A DNA stretch of 64,000 bases from Oscillospiraceae bacterium (GTDB lineage Bacteria > Bacillota > Clostridia > Oscillospirales > Oscillospiraceae): NCBI GenBank assembly GCA_902774015.1, contig CACYHB010000007.1, positions 24,902 through 88,901 on the forward strand. The letters are read 5' to 3'. The translations under genes were made by a program, and so were the position numbers. The notes beneath the pieces are model-generated. The model ran no database searches and was not told where the DNA came from. It was given only the letters and a program-made list of their open reading frames with translations. How positions within the stretch are numbered: the stretch's first letter is position 1; each line of letters begins with the position of its first letter. This document shows positions 8,445 through 17,857 of the stretch, one piece after another.

Positions 8445-9527
8445 ATGAGGGTGTTTCTTGCAGGAAACGATACATACGGTATGTATCTATTCCGCCGCGA
8501 TCTGATTTCAAGGATCCTTGCGGATGGTCACGAGGTGTATGTGTCTGTTCCCGACGGAGAGTGTACTGCAAAAATCAAGGCGCTGGGCTGCCGATTTATC
8601 GATACGGAGATCGACCGGCGCGGTATCAACCCCCGGCGTGATTACGTGCTCTTCCGGACATACCGAAAGCTTCTGAAAGAGATACGTCCAGACCTTGTAG
8701 TGACCTATACGATCAAGCCGAATATATACTGCGGTATGGCGGCAAGAACTCTGGGGATTCCGTATGCTATCAATATCACCGGGCTCGGTACCGCCTTTCA
8801 GAGCGGAAGAATACTGAAGACGCTTGCCGAAATACTGTACCATGTGGGCTGCGGAAGGGCAAAAGTCGTTTTTGTCGAGAACCCCGGAATCAAGGAAGAA
8901 CTGCTTTCCATGGGGCTCTTTCCGGAGGAAAAGATCTGCGTGCTCCATGGCGCAGGCGTGAATATGGAACGCTTTGCTCCGGCACCTTATCCCGAGGACG
9001 ATCGGCCGGTGAAATACCTGTTTATCGGCCGCGTCATGAAAGAAAAAGGAATTGACGAGTTTTTCGATGCGGCCAGAAGGCTCAATCGAGAGGGATTCTC
9101 CTGCGAATATCATGTTGCGGGGGACTTTGAGGAGGATTACGAGGAACGCATCCAGCAGATGCAGGATCATGAGAACCTCGTCTATCACGGTTTTGTGGAT
9201 GATGTTCGACCGCTGATCGCCTCCTGCCACTGCTTTGTCCTGCCCAGCTATCATGAAGGTATGGCCAACACGCTTTTGGAATGCGGAGCTATGGGGAGAC
9301 CGTTGATTACCAGTGCGATCCATGGCTGTATGGAAGCGGTAGAGGATGGAAAAAGCGGCTTTCTTGTGCCCCCGCGGGACGCCGGTAGCCTGTATGAGGC
9401 GATGAAGCGCTTTGCCCTCCTTCCCCTTTCACGCAAGGCGCAGATGGGGCGTGCTGGTCATGAATTTATTTGCGCTGTATTTGACAAAAAGCAGGTAATA
9501 GAGCAGACGGTGAGGATGCTTTACTGA
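8445..9527 (+). CDS. Glycosyltransferase, GT4 family
   Basis: 360 residues, GT-B fold. The N-terminal acceptor domain includes DLVVTYTIKPNIYCG and INITGLGTAF, typical of N-acetylgalactosaminyl-diphosphoundecaprenol glucuronosyl- or GalNAc-transferases. The C-terminal donor domain has YLFIGRVMKEKGIDEF, FVLPSYHEGMANTLLECGA with the E-x7-E motif, and AVEDGKSGFLVPP. Predicted to add a sugar to the lipid-linked intermediate on the cytoplasmic face. It starts 3 nt after the FemAB-like gene. Confidence 0.9.
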   Translation: MRVFLAGNDTYGMYLFRRDLISRILADGHEVYVSVPDGECTAKIKALGCRFIDTEIDRRGINPRRDYVLFRTYRKLLKEIRPDLVVTYTIKPNIYCGMAARTLGIPYAINITGLGTAFQSGRILKTLAEILYHVGCGRAKVVFVENPGIKEELLSMGLFPEEKICVLHGAGVNMERFAPAPYPEDDRPVKYLFIGRVMKEKGIDEFFDAARRLNREGFSCEYHVAGDFEEDYEERIQQMQDHENLVYHGFVDDVRPLIASCHCFVLPSYHEGMANTLLECGAMGRPLITSAIHGCMEAVEDGKSGFLVPPRDAGSLYEAMKRFALLPLSRKAQMGRAGHEFICAVFDKKQVIEQTVRMLY

Positions 9528-9539
9528 GGAGACAGTACC

Positions 9540-10730
9540 ATGGATATGGTATTTGTGTATGAAGACAAGATTGCACGGGATACGAACGGAAACTACTACG
9601 TGGGAAGCGCGTTTTCTCAGAAAGTATTCGATCGGTATCTGCAGCATTTCGATCATATTATTTTGCTGATGAGAGAAGCGGAGGTAGCACCGGATGATAC
9701 CGTCGCTCTTTCCAGAATGAATCGGATCAACACTGAACGAATTGATGTGGTGCTGCTGCCGAATCCTACGGCTTCCATCAGGCACTATCTGAATCCCCGG
9801 GTTCATGCGGCGTTCAAGAGCATTGTTCTTAATGAGATCAAGCCTGATCGAGCGGTGATTGTGCGTGTGCCGTCGACCAGCGGCACCATCGCGGCAGATT
9901 ACTGCCATAAACACGGTATTCCCTTTCTGGCAGAGGCGATCGGCTGCCCCTGGGACAGCCTTTGGAACCACAGTCTGCGGGGAAAGCTTCTGGCACCCGC
10001 TTCCTGGCTTGATATGCGTCGGGTGATGCGACATGCGCCGTATTCGGTCTACGTGACCAGTGAATTCCTCCAGCACCGTTATCCCTGCTCTGGGATCACC
10101 GCCTCAATCTCCGATGTGGAGCTTCGTCCGCTGGATCCGTCTGTATTGGATGCGAGGATACAGCGAATCCGAAACCACAGCGGAAGGCTGAAGATCGCAA
10201 CAAGCGGGGCATTGATTGCCGTAAAGGGACAAAAATATGTGATACAGGCGATTGCAAAGCTCAAGGCCCAGGGAAATGACGGGTTTGAATATCATCTCGC
10301 CGGAAGCGGCGATGATGAAACGCTTCGAAAACTCGCAAAAGAGCTTTATGTTGAAGATCTGGTCGTTTTTGAGGGGCGGCTTGCCCATGAAAAAGTGTTC
10401 CCATGGCTGGACGAAATGGACCTTTATATCCAGCCGAGCCTGACGGAAGGAATGCCAAGAGCGCTGATTGAGGCCATGAGCAGGGGACTGCCCGCGCTCG
10501 GCTCCGGAACCGGCGGCATTCCCGAACTTCTGGGTGAGGATTGTATTTTCTCGCGTAAAGGCGTTGATGCCCTGGCACGCTTGCTTCCGACGATCACTCC
10601 AGAGAAAATGGAACGCATGGCCGCCCGAAACTTCGAGCGTGCAAAGGAATACCAAAAAGAAACGCTGGATTTGCTCCGCTTCGATTTCTATTCGGCGTTT
10701 GCCAATGCGGCGGCGGGGGAGAAGCAATGA
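9540..10730 (+). CDS. Glycosyltransferase, GT4 family
   Basis: 396 residues with a GT-B donor domain: KIATSGALIAVKGQKYVIQA, DLYIQPSLTEGMPRALIEAM (E-x7-E) and GSGTGGIPELLG. The N-terminal half (VYEDKIARDTNGNYYVGSAF) resembles family members found in exopolysaccharide clusters. The ATG has GGAG 8 nt upstream. Sugar specificity cannot be read. Confidence 0.88.
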   Translation: MDMVFVYEDKIARDTNGNYYVGSAFSQKVFDRYLQHFDHIILLMREAEVAPDDTVALSRMNRINTERIDVVLLPNPTASIRHYLNPRVHAAFKSIVLNEIKPDRAVIVRVPSTSGTIAADYCHKHGIPFLAEAIGCPWDSLWNHSLRGKLLAPASWLDMRRVMRHAPYSVYVTSEFLQHRYPCSGITASISDVELRPLDPSVLDARIQRIRNHSGRLKIATSGALIAVKGQKYVIQAIAKLKAQGNDGFEYHLAGSGDDETLRKLAKELYVEDLVVFEGRLAHEKVFPWLDEMDLYIQPSLTEGMPRALIEAMSRGLPALGSGTGGIPELLGEDCIFSRKGVDALARLLPTITPEKMERMAARNFERAKEYQKETLDLLRFDFYSAFANAAAGEKQ

Positions 10731-11860
10731 AGGGAGCAATCCGAGTCCTGCATGTCTTTTATGGCCTTGATTCCGGGGGCGTATCCAATTATGTGATGAA
10801 CCTGTACCGGAATATCGATACGGATCGGATTCAGTTCGATTTTGCCATGACTTCGGGGAAAAAGGCGCTCTTCGACGATGAGGTGCTTGCCAGAGGCGGC
10901 CGCGTGTTCTATTTCGAATCCCAAAGCAACCTCGCGGAAGGCTTTCGGAAGATACTTCGCGAAAACGGGCCTTTTGATGCGGTTCACAGTCACCTGTTTT
11001 TTTTCTCCGGGATACTCCTCAGAGAGGCTAAACGCGCGGGTATCCCAATTCGAATCGCCCATGCTCACAATGCTTATACCGGTGAAACACGCTCTCATGT
11101 CAGAGCGCTGTACGAAAAAAGCATGCAACTGCTAATCCGGATGAATGCGACCCATATGCTGGGATGCTCTCAAAAGGCCTGTCGCTACGTGTTTGGTGAG
11201 CAAAGCATGCGGGATAAGCGGACACAGGTCGTCCCCGACGGCATTGACTGCGGGCGTTTTGCGTTTTGCCCGGAGATTCGTGAACAGGTTCGGAAAGAAT
11301 ATGGCCTACAAGGAAGATATGTAGTCGGGCACGTGGGGCATTTCAATCCAGCCAAGAACCATGAAAAGATCTTGGACGTATTCCAGGAGCTTTGCCAGTT
11401 GCGAGATGACGCCGCGCTTCTGCTGGTGGGCGACGGGGAACTGGAAGAAGAGGTCAAAGAGCGCGTGAAAGAACTGGGGATTTCCGACCGGGTCATTTTT
11501 GCCGGCGCCCATAAGGACGTAGAGTGCTTTTATCAGGCGATGGACGTGTTTCTCTTCCCCTCCCGTTATGAGGGCTTCGGAATGGCCATGATCGAGGCGC
11601 AGAGCAGTGGGCTTCTGTGCGTGGCATCGGATGTGGTGCCCCAGGAGACAAATGTGAGCGGCCGCAGTGTCTATCTTCCTTTGGAGGAAGATGCACACGT
11701 CTGGGCGCAACACCTGACTGCAGCGGTACGGGATGAGAGCAGTGCTGCTTTCGTCAGCGTTGCTGCCGTTTTTGACGCGCATAGTACAAGTAAGGAAATA
11801 GAAAGATTGTATTTGAGGAATGATAGCCGATGGCTTACGAAAGATACAGCAACAGAATAG
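10727..11860 (+). CDS. Glycosyltransferase, GT4 family (EpsF-like)
   Basis: 377 residues. The opening VLHVFYGLDSGGVSNYVMNLYR is the family's nucleotide/acceptor loop and matches EpsF-like exopolysaccharide transferases. The donor domain has VGHVGHFNPAKNHEKIL, LLLVGDGELEEEV, VFLFPSRYEGFGMAMIEAQS (E-x7-E) and ASDVVPQE. It overlaps the previous gene by 4 nt and the next by 31 nt, with GGGGGAG before the start. Confidence 0.9.
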   Translation: MKGAIRVLHVFYGLDSGGVSNYVMNLYRNIDTDRIQFDFAMTSGKKALFDDEVLARGGRVFYFESQSNLAEGFRKILRENGPFDAVHSHLFFFSGILLREAKRAGIPIRIAHAHNAYTGETRSHVRALYEKSMQLLIRMNATHMLGCSQKACRYVFGEQSMRDKRTQVVPDGIDCGRFAFCPEIREQVRKEYGLQGRYVVGHVGHFNPAKNHEKILDVFQELCQLRDDAALLLVGDGELEEEVKERVKELGISDRVIFAGAHKDVECFYQAMDVFLFPSRYEGFGMAMIEAQSSGLLCVASDVVPQETNVSGRSVYLPLEEDAHVWAQHLTAAVRDESSAAFVSVAAVFDAHSTSKEIERLYLRNDSRWLTKDTATE

Positions 11861-13017
11861 GAGATAATCAGGTCGCTTTGTCAGGCCTGGTGGTGACAGC
11901 TGTCTTTTTTCTGGTGTCCTCACAGGTGCTGATCCTGCCGCTCCCGAGCATCGCGACGCAAGTGTTCCGCCCATTGATTGTGCTTGCCTGTATGTTCCGC
12001 ATGCGGGATACCGGCGGCGTCAATTCCTGGGCCAGCACATTCGCAATCATCGCTGCGATCCACGCCTTGGCGTCTCTGGTATTTCACACGGAGCTATGGA
12101 GCAGCAAAGTCTTTTTCTCGGGGATTGCTGTCGTGTTGTATTTCCTTATGTTTGCCTTTGCCATTAGCGTAAAATGGTCCGGACACGAGCTGAAGTTTAT
12201 GCTCTTTTTCTCGTTTTTCGCCTGCTTTATTTGTGCAGTCGCGCTTCTGACGAGCAACGACCCCACAGATTTCCAAGCCGCAACTGTCGGACATCTGAAG
12301 CTGCTCGGATATGAGGTCAACCGTAATAAGAACGCGTATCAGTTTTCTTTCGGTGTGGTCCTCGGACTCATTTACCTGTTCAAAGGAAAGAGAATCCCAA
12401 AACTCCTTTTCGCCGGGATGACAGCGGTGATGGTTTACGCTCTTTTGTACAGCCAGTGCCGCGGAGCTTTCCTGTGCTGTGTCGCAGGATCTACGGTTGT
12501 GATCCTTGGAATGCTCCTGGACCTTCGCAAGAGAAGCGGCAGCACTGCGTTCACTCTGCTCGTGCTGACTGTTCTGGCGTATATCGCCGCATATATGCTC
12601 CTGAAGAACAGCGAATTGAGCCGCTTGATCAATACGGATAATACATCCGGGCGAGATGAAGGCATCGTTGAAGCTTTGAATATTTTCAGAAACAGCGATT
12701 TTTTCAGCCGACTATTTGGCAGCGGCTTCGGGTATGAATCCACACAGATCGAGGGCATCGGCGCTCATATGGTATTTGTCAGCTTCCTTGTCTCCATTGG
12801 AATACTGGGTATGCTGTTGACTCTGGGAATGTTTACTTCCGCTTTCCGCCGGTGCTTTGGCGCGGGGGCGTATGGCTTGTTTCTGTGCGCTTTTCTCAAA
12901 GCCTTTTTTGAGAGCGCTGACTACAACATATATATTCCTATGATTTTGGCGGTCTTAATCTGCGACTATGCCAGAAGAACCGGGAGAAGCCATTATGAAC
13001 TCTTTAGCCGAAAATAA
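11830..13017 (+). CDS. Wzy-like O-antigen/capsule polymerase (O-antigen ligase family)
   Basis: 395 residues, about ten to eleven membrane segments with a longer external loop around residues 250-300 (NTDNTSGRDEGIVEALNIF). The layout and the single polymerase position between GT genes and a flippase fit Wzy, which joins repeat units on undecaprenyl diphosphate outside the membrane. Wzy sequences are poorly conserved, so the call rests on topology and context. It starts inside the 3' end of the previous gene; GAGG lies 11 nt upstream of the ATG. Confidence 0.75.
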   Translation: MAYERYSNRIGDNQVALSGLVVTAVFFLVSSQVLILPLPSIATQVFRPLIVLACMFRMRDTGGVNSWASTFAIIAAIHALASLVFHTELWSSKVFFSGIAVVLYFLMFAFAISVKWSGHELKFMLFFSFFACFICAVALLTSNDPTDFQAATVGHLKLLGYEVNRNKNAYQFSFGVVLGLIYLFKGKRIPKLLFAGMTAVMVYALLYSQCRGAFLCCVAGSTVVILGMLLDLRKRSGSTAFTLLVLTVLAYIAAYMLLKNSELSRLINTDNTSGRDEGIVEALNIFRNSDFFSRLFGSGFGYESTQIEGIGAHMVFVSFLVSIGILGMLLTLGMFTSAFRRCFGAGAYGLFLCAFLKAFFESADYNIYIPMILAVLICDYARRTGRSHYELFSRK

Positions 13018-14488
13018 GAAAAAAAATCTATGGATGTACCCTGCCCTGGCGCTTTCTATGATGTTTTGCGCGGCTTTTACAAGCCCACTTTACCCACATT
13101 ATGTTGGCTTGGATTCTTCCATGTTCCTGATTACTGCAAAAGGAATGCTTCAGGGAAAGATCTGTTATCTTGATCTCTTCGACCATAAGGGACCGGTTCT
13201 GTTCTGGATTGAGGAAGCCGGATATGCCATCGGCGGCAGAACCGGAGTATGGATTCTGCAGTGTCTGTTTGCCTTTGCGGATCTATGGCTGATCGGAAAG
13301 ATCTGCCGCTTGTTTCGCGCCAATGCAATAATGCCTTCTTTGAGCTTTTTTGCTCTGTTGTTTTATCTCTTCAGCCATGGAGATCTGACAGAGGAATTCT
13401 GTATGCCGATGATCCTGCTGGGTTTTTATCTTGAGCTTCGGTTCCTCCGGTCGCAGGAGAAAACACATCCTGTCGGATGGGCATTTGTATATGGATTGCT
13501 TTTTGGCCTCATGGCGTTTATACGCGTTAACAATGCCGTTATCCTGTGTTCGCTCCTTCTGTGCATCGCAATCTGTCTGATCATAGACCGTCATTGGGGC
13601 AATCTCTTGCTCAATCTCTGCGCGGGCGTTACGGGACTGGCGATCGTGGCAATCCCGATCTGCCTATATTATCATGAAAAAGGCGCGCTGGAGGACATGC
13701 TCTACGCGACTTTTCTGCACAATTTTATGTATGCGAAAAACAATACGCACAGACTGATTTTTTCCGGACACTTCCTCTTTTATGCAGCTTTATATCTTCC
13801 GGGTTTTTTCGCTTTTTTTCTGTTCCTGATCCGCAGCCTACACGTGGAAGAGCGGCGACTCTATGTCTCCCTCTGTGTGGCGACAACAATTACGTATGGA
13901 ATGCTGCTGTATACAAACGCATATGAGCACTATTTTGTGCTTGGTATTCCGCTTTTTCTCGCGGCTGTTGCTGTGCTGCTGGAGGGAACTGAATGGATGC
14001 ATCCTTTGGAGGCGCTGAAGCAGCTCTTACAGATGGGAAGTGGAAAACGTCGCGCAGCGGGAGCGATCTGCTGCGGGATTGTATGCCTGTATTTTTTGTT
14101 GAGTGCGTACAGCGCCTGCGCACCAATTTACAAATGTTGGCTTACGGACATTACAGAGAATCAGTATCGTCAGATCCACGAGAGCGTCCAGTCCATCCCG
14201 GAGGAAGAGCGAGACTCTGTAATTGGCTATGAGGTGCTTGCGGATTTCTATTTCTTTGCCGATATTGTACCATGCTACAGGTATTATACTCTGCAACATT
14301 GGATGACCTCGGATGTCCGTGATGTGGAAGGGGATTTTTGCCGTTTTGTGGAAGACGAAAAACCTCTGTGGGTAGTAACAAACAAGCATTCTACGTTGCC
14401 TCTGGTTCTCCCGATGTTTATTGAAGAATATTCACTTGTTATGAGTGACGACTTTGTTGACTACTATCGGCTGCAGGCAGAAGCGTGA
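12995..14488 (+). CDS. Polytopic GT-C-like membrane glycosyltransferase (GT39/PMT_2-like)
   Basis: 497 residues from the ATG at 12995 (GGGAG 8 nt upstream); an upstream ATG at 12968 overlaps Wzy further and lacks a ribosome site. The N-terminal external loop holds GLDSSMFLITAKGMLQGK and YLDLFDHKGPVLFWIE, the Asp-containing motif of GT-C transferases that use polyprenyl-phosphate sugars. About eleven membrane helices follow, then a short C-terminal external domain. Predicted to add a side sugar outside the membrane. It overlaps Wzy by 23 nt. Confidence 0.72.
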   Translation: MNSLAENKKKNLWMYPALALSMMFCAAFTSPLYPHYVGLDSSMFLITAKGMLQGKICYLDLFDHKGPVLFWIEEAGYAIGGRTGVWILQCLFAFADLWLIGKICRLFRANAIMPSLSFFALLFYLFSHGDLTEEFCMPMILLGFYLELRFLRSQEKTHPVGWAFVYGLLFGLMAFIRVNNAVILCSLLLCIAICLIIDRHWGNLLLNLCAGVTGLAIVAIPICLYYHEKGALEDMLYATFLHNFMYAKNNTHRLIFSGHFLFYAALYLPGFFAFFLFLIRSLHVEERRLYVSLCVATTITYGMLLYTNAYEHYFVLGIPLFLAAVAVLLEGTEWMHPLEALKQLLQMGSGKRRAAGAICCGIVCLYFLLSAYSACAPIYKCWLTDITENQYRQIHESVQSIPEEERDSVIGYEVLADFYFFADIVPCYRYYTLQHWMTSDVRDVEGDFCRFVEDEKPLWVVTNKHSTLPLVLPMFIEEYSLVMSDDFVDYYRLQAEA

Positions 14489-14562
14489 TGCGCTGCGTTG
14501 TCCTTCTGAGAGCAAGGCTTATTCCTCCGGCAGATAATAGAAAGAAGGATGATCGAAAACAG

Positions 14563-16506
14563 ATGAAAACAAAACAGTTTGAAATCTTGTTTGACAAGCG
14601 AAGAACATGCTTGTGCCTGCTTCTGATGGCGGCAGCTGTGACCGGCTGCGCCCTGACAGACTGCTTGCTTCACGGGGCGGTTTTCGTGATCCTTCTGTTG
14701 GCGCTGATCCCTTCCTCTGTAAAACCGAAGAGCCGCTTTGCTGAGCTGCTCGGCATCTCGCTGTGGCTTTTGATGAGCGCCGCCGTGGTGTTTCTGATTG
14801 TCCAGCTAGCTATCGATGCCAGTGTCCGCCCGGTGGGATTGTATCGCGGCGCACTGAATATCGGAATTATTCTTTCTGTCTTTCTTCTCTTGCTGTTTAT
14901 CCAGGGGAAACTAAGGCCTGCTGTATTATGCGGGGCGTTTGTTTCCCTTCTCTATGCCACGATAGACTTTTATGTCCTGCGCTTTCGAGGCAGAGAGATA
15001 ACGCCTTTCGACGTGCTTACCATTCGGACAGCGGCAAACGTTGCCCAGGAATATGATTTTACACCGGGCGTTACACTTCTGTTCGCATGGCTTGAATACC
15101 TGCTGCTCGTGATCCTGAGTTTTTCTCTGCCGAAGCAAAAGAAAAGCCTGGGGTGGGTAAAGCGGGCGGCTGCGCTTGCCTGCGCTGCGGCGATTGCGCT
15201 TGCGGTGTCCCTTGGTTCGGGTCCTGTGCACGCGAAACATTTCGGTACAGCAGGTGCAGGCATCAACGGAACCCTCCTCAATTTCGCGCTGCAGATAAAA
15301 TCGCTGGGCAACAACCCGCCGGATAGATACAGTGCTGCTTCAATTGCGGCATTGGAGCAGCATGCAGGGGGAGCGGCGCAGGAAGCATCACATGACCCGG
15401 ACGTTATCGTGATCATGGACGAGTCTTTTGCCGATCTCTCGATCCTTGGGGAGGACTTGAGGACGAACCAGCCCGTAACGCCGTTCATTGATTCTCTTAG
15501 GGAGGACACGGTACGTGGCTTCGCCCTTTCCTCCGTCTACGGCGGAGATACCGCCAACTCCGAGTACGAATACCTGACAGGCAATTCTATGTTTTTCTTC
15601 CCTGAGAACACGGTGCCATACCAGCAATACGTGAAGAATGAGAGCTATTCTCTCGCGTCCTGGCTGGGGAGAAAGGGCTATTATTCGCTGGCGATGCACC
15701 CATTCCTGTCCAGCGGCTGGATGAGGACGCAGGCGTATCCGCTTCTTGGCTTTGATGAGTACATGTTTATCGACGCTTTTCCGCAGGAGGAGTATGTCCG
15801 GGAATACATCAGCGATGCGGAGATGTTCCGGACCATGGAAGCAAAGTACGAAGAACTGACCGGAGCGGGCAACAAAGTTTTCCTGTTTGGCGTGACGATG
15901 CAAAATCACGGCGGCTACAAATACGAAGGTGAGGATTTCATCCATACGATCCAACTGCAGGGCTATCAAGGCAGTTATCCTGAGGCGGAGCAGTACCTGT
16001 CGCTGATCCATGAGACGGACACGGCGGTGGAGGACCTGATCGACTATTTCCGCGGCGTAGAGAGAGACGTCGTGATCGCCTTTTTCGGCGATCATCTGCC
16101 CGGACTTCCGATAGAGTTTTACGAAGAGATTCATGGCGGAGCCTTCAGAAATACGGAGGAACTCCAGAAATATATGGTCCCGTTTTTTATCTGGGCCAAC
16201 TATGACATTGAAGAACAGGAGATCCCGCTCTCAAGCATCAATTATCTTGGCGCGCTGACGTTTGAAGCAGCGGGAATGGAGCTGCCGCCGTATCAGCAGC
16301 TGCTTCTGGACTGGGCGGATACGATTCCCGCGATTTGCTCAAAAGGCTGGTATTCCGCCGAAAGAGGCTGCTTTACCATGCGGGAATCACTCACTTCCGA
16401 TGAAATGACTGTATCGGAGCAAGAAGTCTTGCGGGATAATGCGATCCTTGCGTACAACAGTGCCATCGATACGGAGCACGCTTCGACTGTTTTTTTCGCT
16501 GACTGA
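14563..16506 (+). CDS. LtaS-like membrane sulfatase-fold phosphoglycerol transferase
   Basis: About five N-terminal membrane segments (residues 15-200), then an extracellular sulfatase/alkaline-phosphatase-fold domain. Seen: VIVIMDESFADL with metal-binding acidic residues, GGDTANSEYEYLTGNS with the catalytic threonine, MHPFLSSGWMR, FGVTMQNHGGY and FFGDHLPG with Asp-His metal ligands. LtaS relatives move glycerol-phosphate from phosphatidylglycerol to glycans or lipids, so it may decorate this polysaccharide. The ATG at 14563 gives a normal membrane start; a GTG at 14485 overlapping the previous stop would add 26 residues. The nearest upstream AAGGA is 13 nt away. Confidence 0.82.
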   Translation: MKTKQFEILFDKRRTCLCLLLMAAAVTGCALTDCLLHGAVFVILLLALIPSSVKPKSRFAELLGISLWLLMSAAVVFLIVQLAIDASVRPVGLYRGALNIGIILSVFLLLLFIQGKLRPAVLCGAFVSLLYATIDFYVLRFRGREITPFDVLTIRTAANVAQEYDFTPGVTLLFAWLEYLLLVILSFSLPKQKKSLGWVKRAAALACAAAIALAVSLGSGPVHAKHFGTAGAGINGTLLNFALQIKSLGNNPPDRYSAASIAALEQHAGGAAQEASHDPDVIVIMDESFADLSILGEDLRTNQPVTPFIDSLREDTVRGFALSSVYGGDTANSEYEYLTGNSMFFFPENTVPYQQYVKNESYSLASWLGRKGYYSLAMHPFLSSGWMRTQAYPLLGFDEYMFIDAFPQEEYVREYISDAEMFRTMEAKYEELTGAGNKVFLFGVTMQNHGGYKYEGEDFIHTIQLQGYQGSYPEAEQYLSLIHETDTAVEDLIDYFRGVERDVVIAFFGDHLPGLPIEFYEEIHGGAFRNTEELQKYMVPFFIWANYDIEEQEIPLSSINYLGALTFEAAGMELPPYQQLLLDWADTIPAICSKGWYSAERGCFTMRESLTSDEMTVSEQEVLRDNAILAYNSAIDTEHASTVFFAD

Positions 16507-16557
16507 AACGGGCAAAGGGAGAAACTTGACTTTGGAGCAGAGGCAAGGAAAAGCACA

Positions 16558-17808
16558 ATGAGAATCCTCTATATTTCCGGGGACAATCCGGCCGTGGATA
16601 CGATCCTGAACGGGATGGATGATTCCACGCTGGGCGGGCTGCCCGCTTTCTACTATCCGTTCAAAATGCTCCTTGAGCGCGGGCACACGATCGACCTGCT
16701 GCTCTACACGGCGGAGGAAAAGACCGTCACGGAGAGCGCGCATTTCAAAGCGGAAAACCTGATCCAGCTGCACCCGAAGAACGGTATGCTGCCCGGCGCG
16801 GTGGAATACGCGCTGCAGCTGACAGGCGCTGCCCGCAGCCTGCTGAATGAGAGACACTACGATTTTGTCTACGGCATGAGCGAAGGGGCCCACCTGGCCG
16901 TTCGTGAGGCGGCGAAGCGGGGGATCCCCTGCGGTCTGCGGCAGTTCGGCACGCAGGAAATGGCGAACGTGCTGGAGCCGATACGGAGCGTTTTGCTGCG
17001 CCGCTTGAAGGCGTTGAAGGACTATACCTATATCACGCTCTCCATGCAGAGCAGAAAGAGCTTTCTGCTGGCGACGGACGACGGGACCGACACGGGTGCC
17101 GTGCCGGGGCTGCTGGGGATCGAAGCGCTGCCTTACCGTTTCTTTCTGTGGCACACCGGCATTGAAATCCCCGCGGAGCAGCCGGCCCTCGGAGATGGGG
17201 AGACGTATCCCGCGGGCTACGCGCCCATGGTGCTCTCTCACATCGGCCGGGTGACGGAACTGAAATCGCAGGATCGCAGCCTGCGCATCCTGGAGCAGCT
17301 GCACCGGAAGGGTTATCCTTTCCATCTCTATTTTGTGGGAGATATCCGAAGCGAAGCCTTTCACAAGGAACTGCTGGCTTGGGCGGAGGAGCATGGCTTG
17401 GAAGCCTATGTCCATTTTACCGGTTTTCTGAATCAGAAGGTGTGTAGGGCATATGCACGCAATTCTTTTATGACACTTCTGACAGCAGACTTCAACGGCG
17501 GCAACGTCTTTTACGAGATCATGAGCGAGGGAGCGCTTCTCCTCATGCTCCGGGACCCGTCCCTTGACCGCTATGCGGAGAACGGCGTTAACTGCGTGGT
17601 ATGCGGCAAGGAAGAGTATGAGCAGGCGGCGGAGCGGATCCTCGCGCTGATGGACAAAGAAGATACGCAGGCCGCCATTCGCCGCGCAGCGTATCAGACT
17701 GCGCGGGAGAAATTTCTCTCCATAGAAAAGCGCTTCGGTCTGGAAGCCGACCTGGTGGAGGCCGCGGCGAGAGGGGAGGATCTTTCCCGTTTCCCGGAGA
17801 CCTTATAA
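16558..17808 (+). CDS. Glycosyltransferase, GT4 family
   Basis: 416 residues. MRILYISGDNPAVDTILNG opens a GT-B fold; the donor domain has SHIGRVTELKSQDRSLRILEQL, LYFVGDIRSEAFHKEL and VHFTGFLNQKVCRAYARNSF. The E-x7-E block is present in modified form around NVFYEIMSEGALLLM. AAGGA lies upstream of the start. A 51-nt gap after the LtaS-like gene holds no obvious terminator, so it is likely in the same operon. Confidence 0.82.
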   Translation: MRILYISGDNPAVDTILNGMDDSTLGGLPAFYYPFKMLLERGHTIDLLLYTAEEKTVTESAHFKAENLIQLHPKNGMLPGAVEYALQLTGAARSLLNERHYDFVYGMSEGAHLAVREAAKRGIPCGLRQFGTQEMANVLEPIRSVLLRRLKALKDYTYITLSMQSRKSFLLATDDGTDTGAVPGLLGIEALPYRFFLWHTGIEIPAEQPALGDGETYPAGYAPMVLSHIGRVTELKSQDRSLRILEQLHRKGYPFHLYFVGDIRSEAFHKELLAWAEEHGLEAYVHFTGFLNQKVCRAYARNSFMTLLTADFNGGNVFYEIMSEGALLLMLRDPSLDRYAENGVNCVVCGKEEYEQAAERILALMDKEDTQAAIRRAAYQTAREKFLSIEKRFGLEADLVEAAARGEDLSRFPETL

Positions 17809-17857
17809 CAAATATAAAGACCCGATAGAAGCCGGACTGCGGGTCGGAGGAAACAGC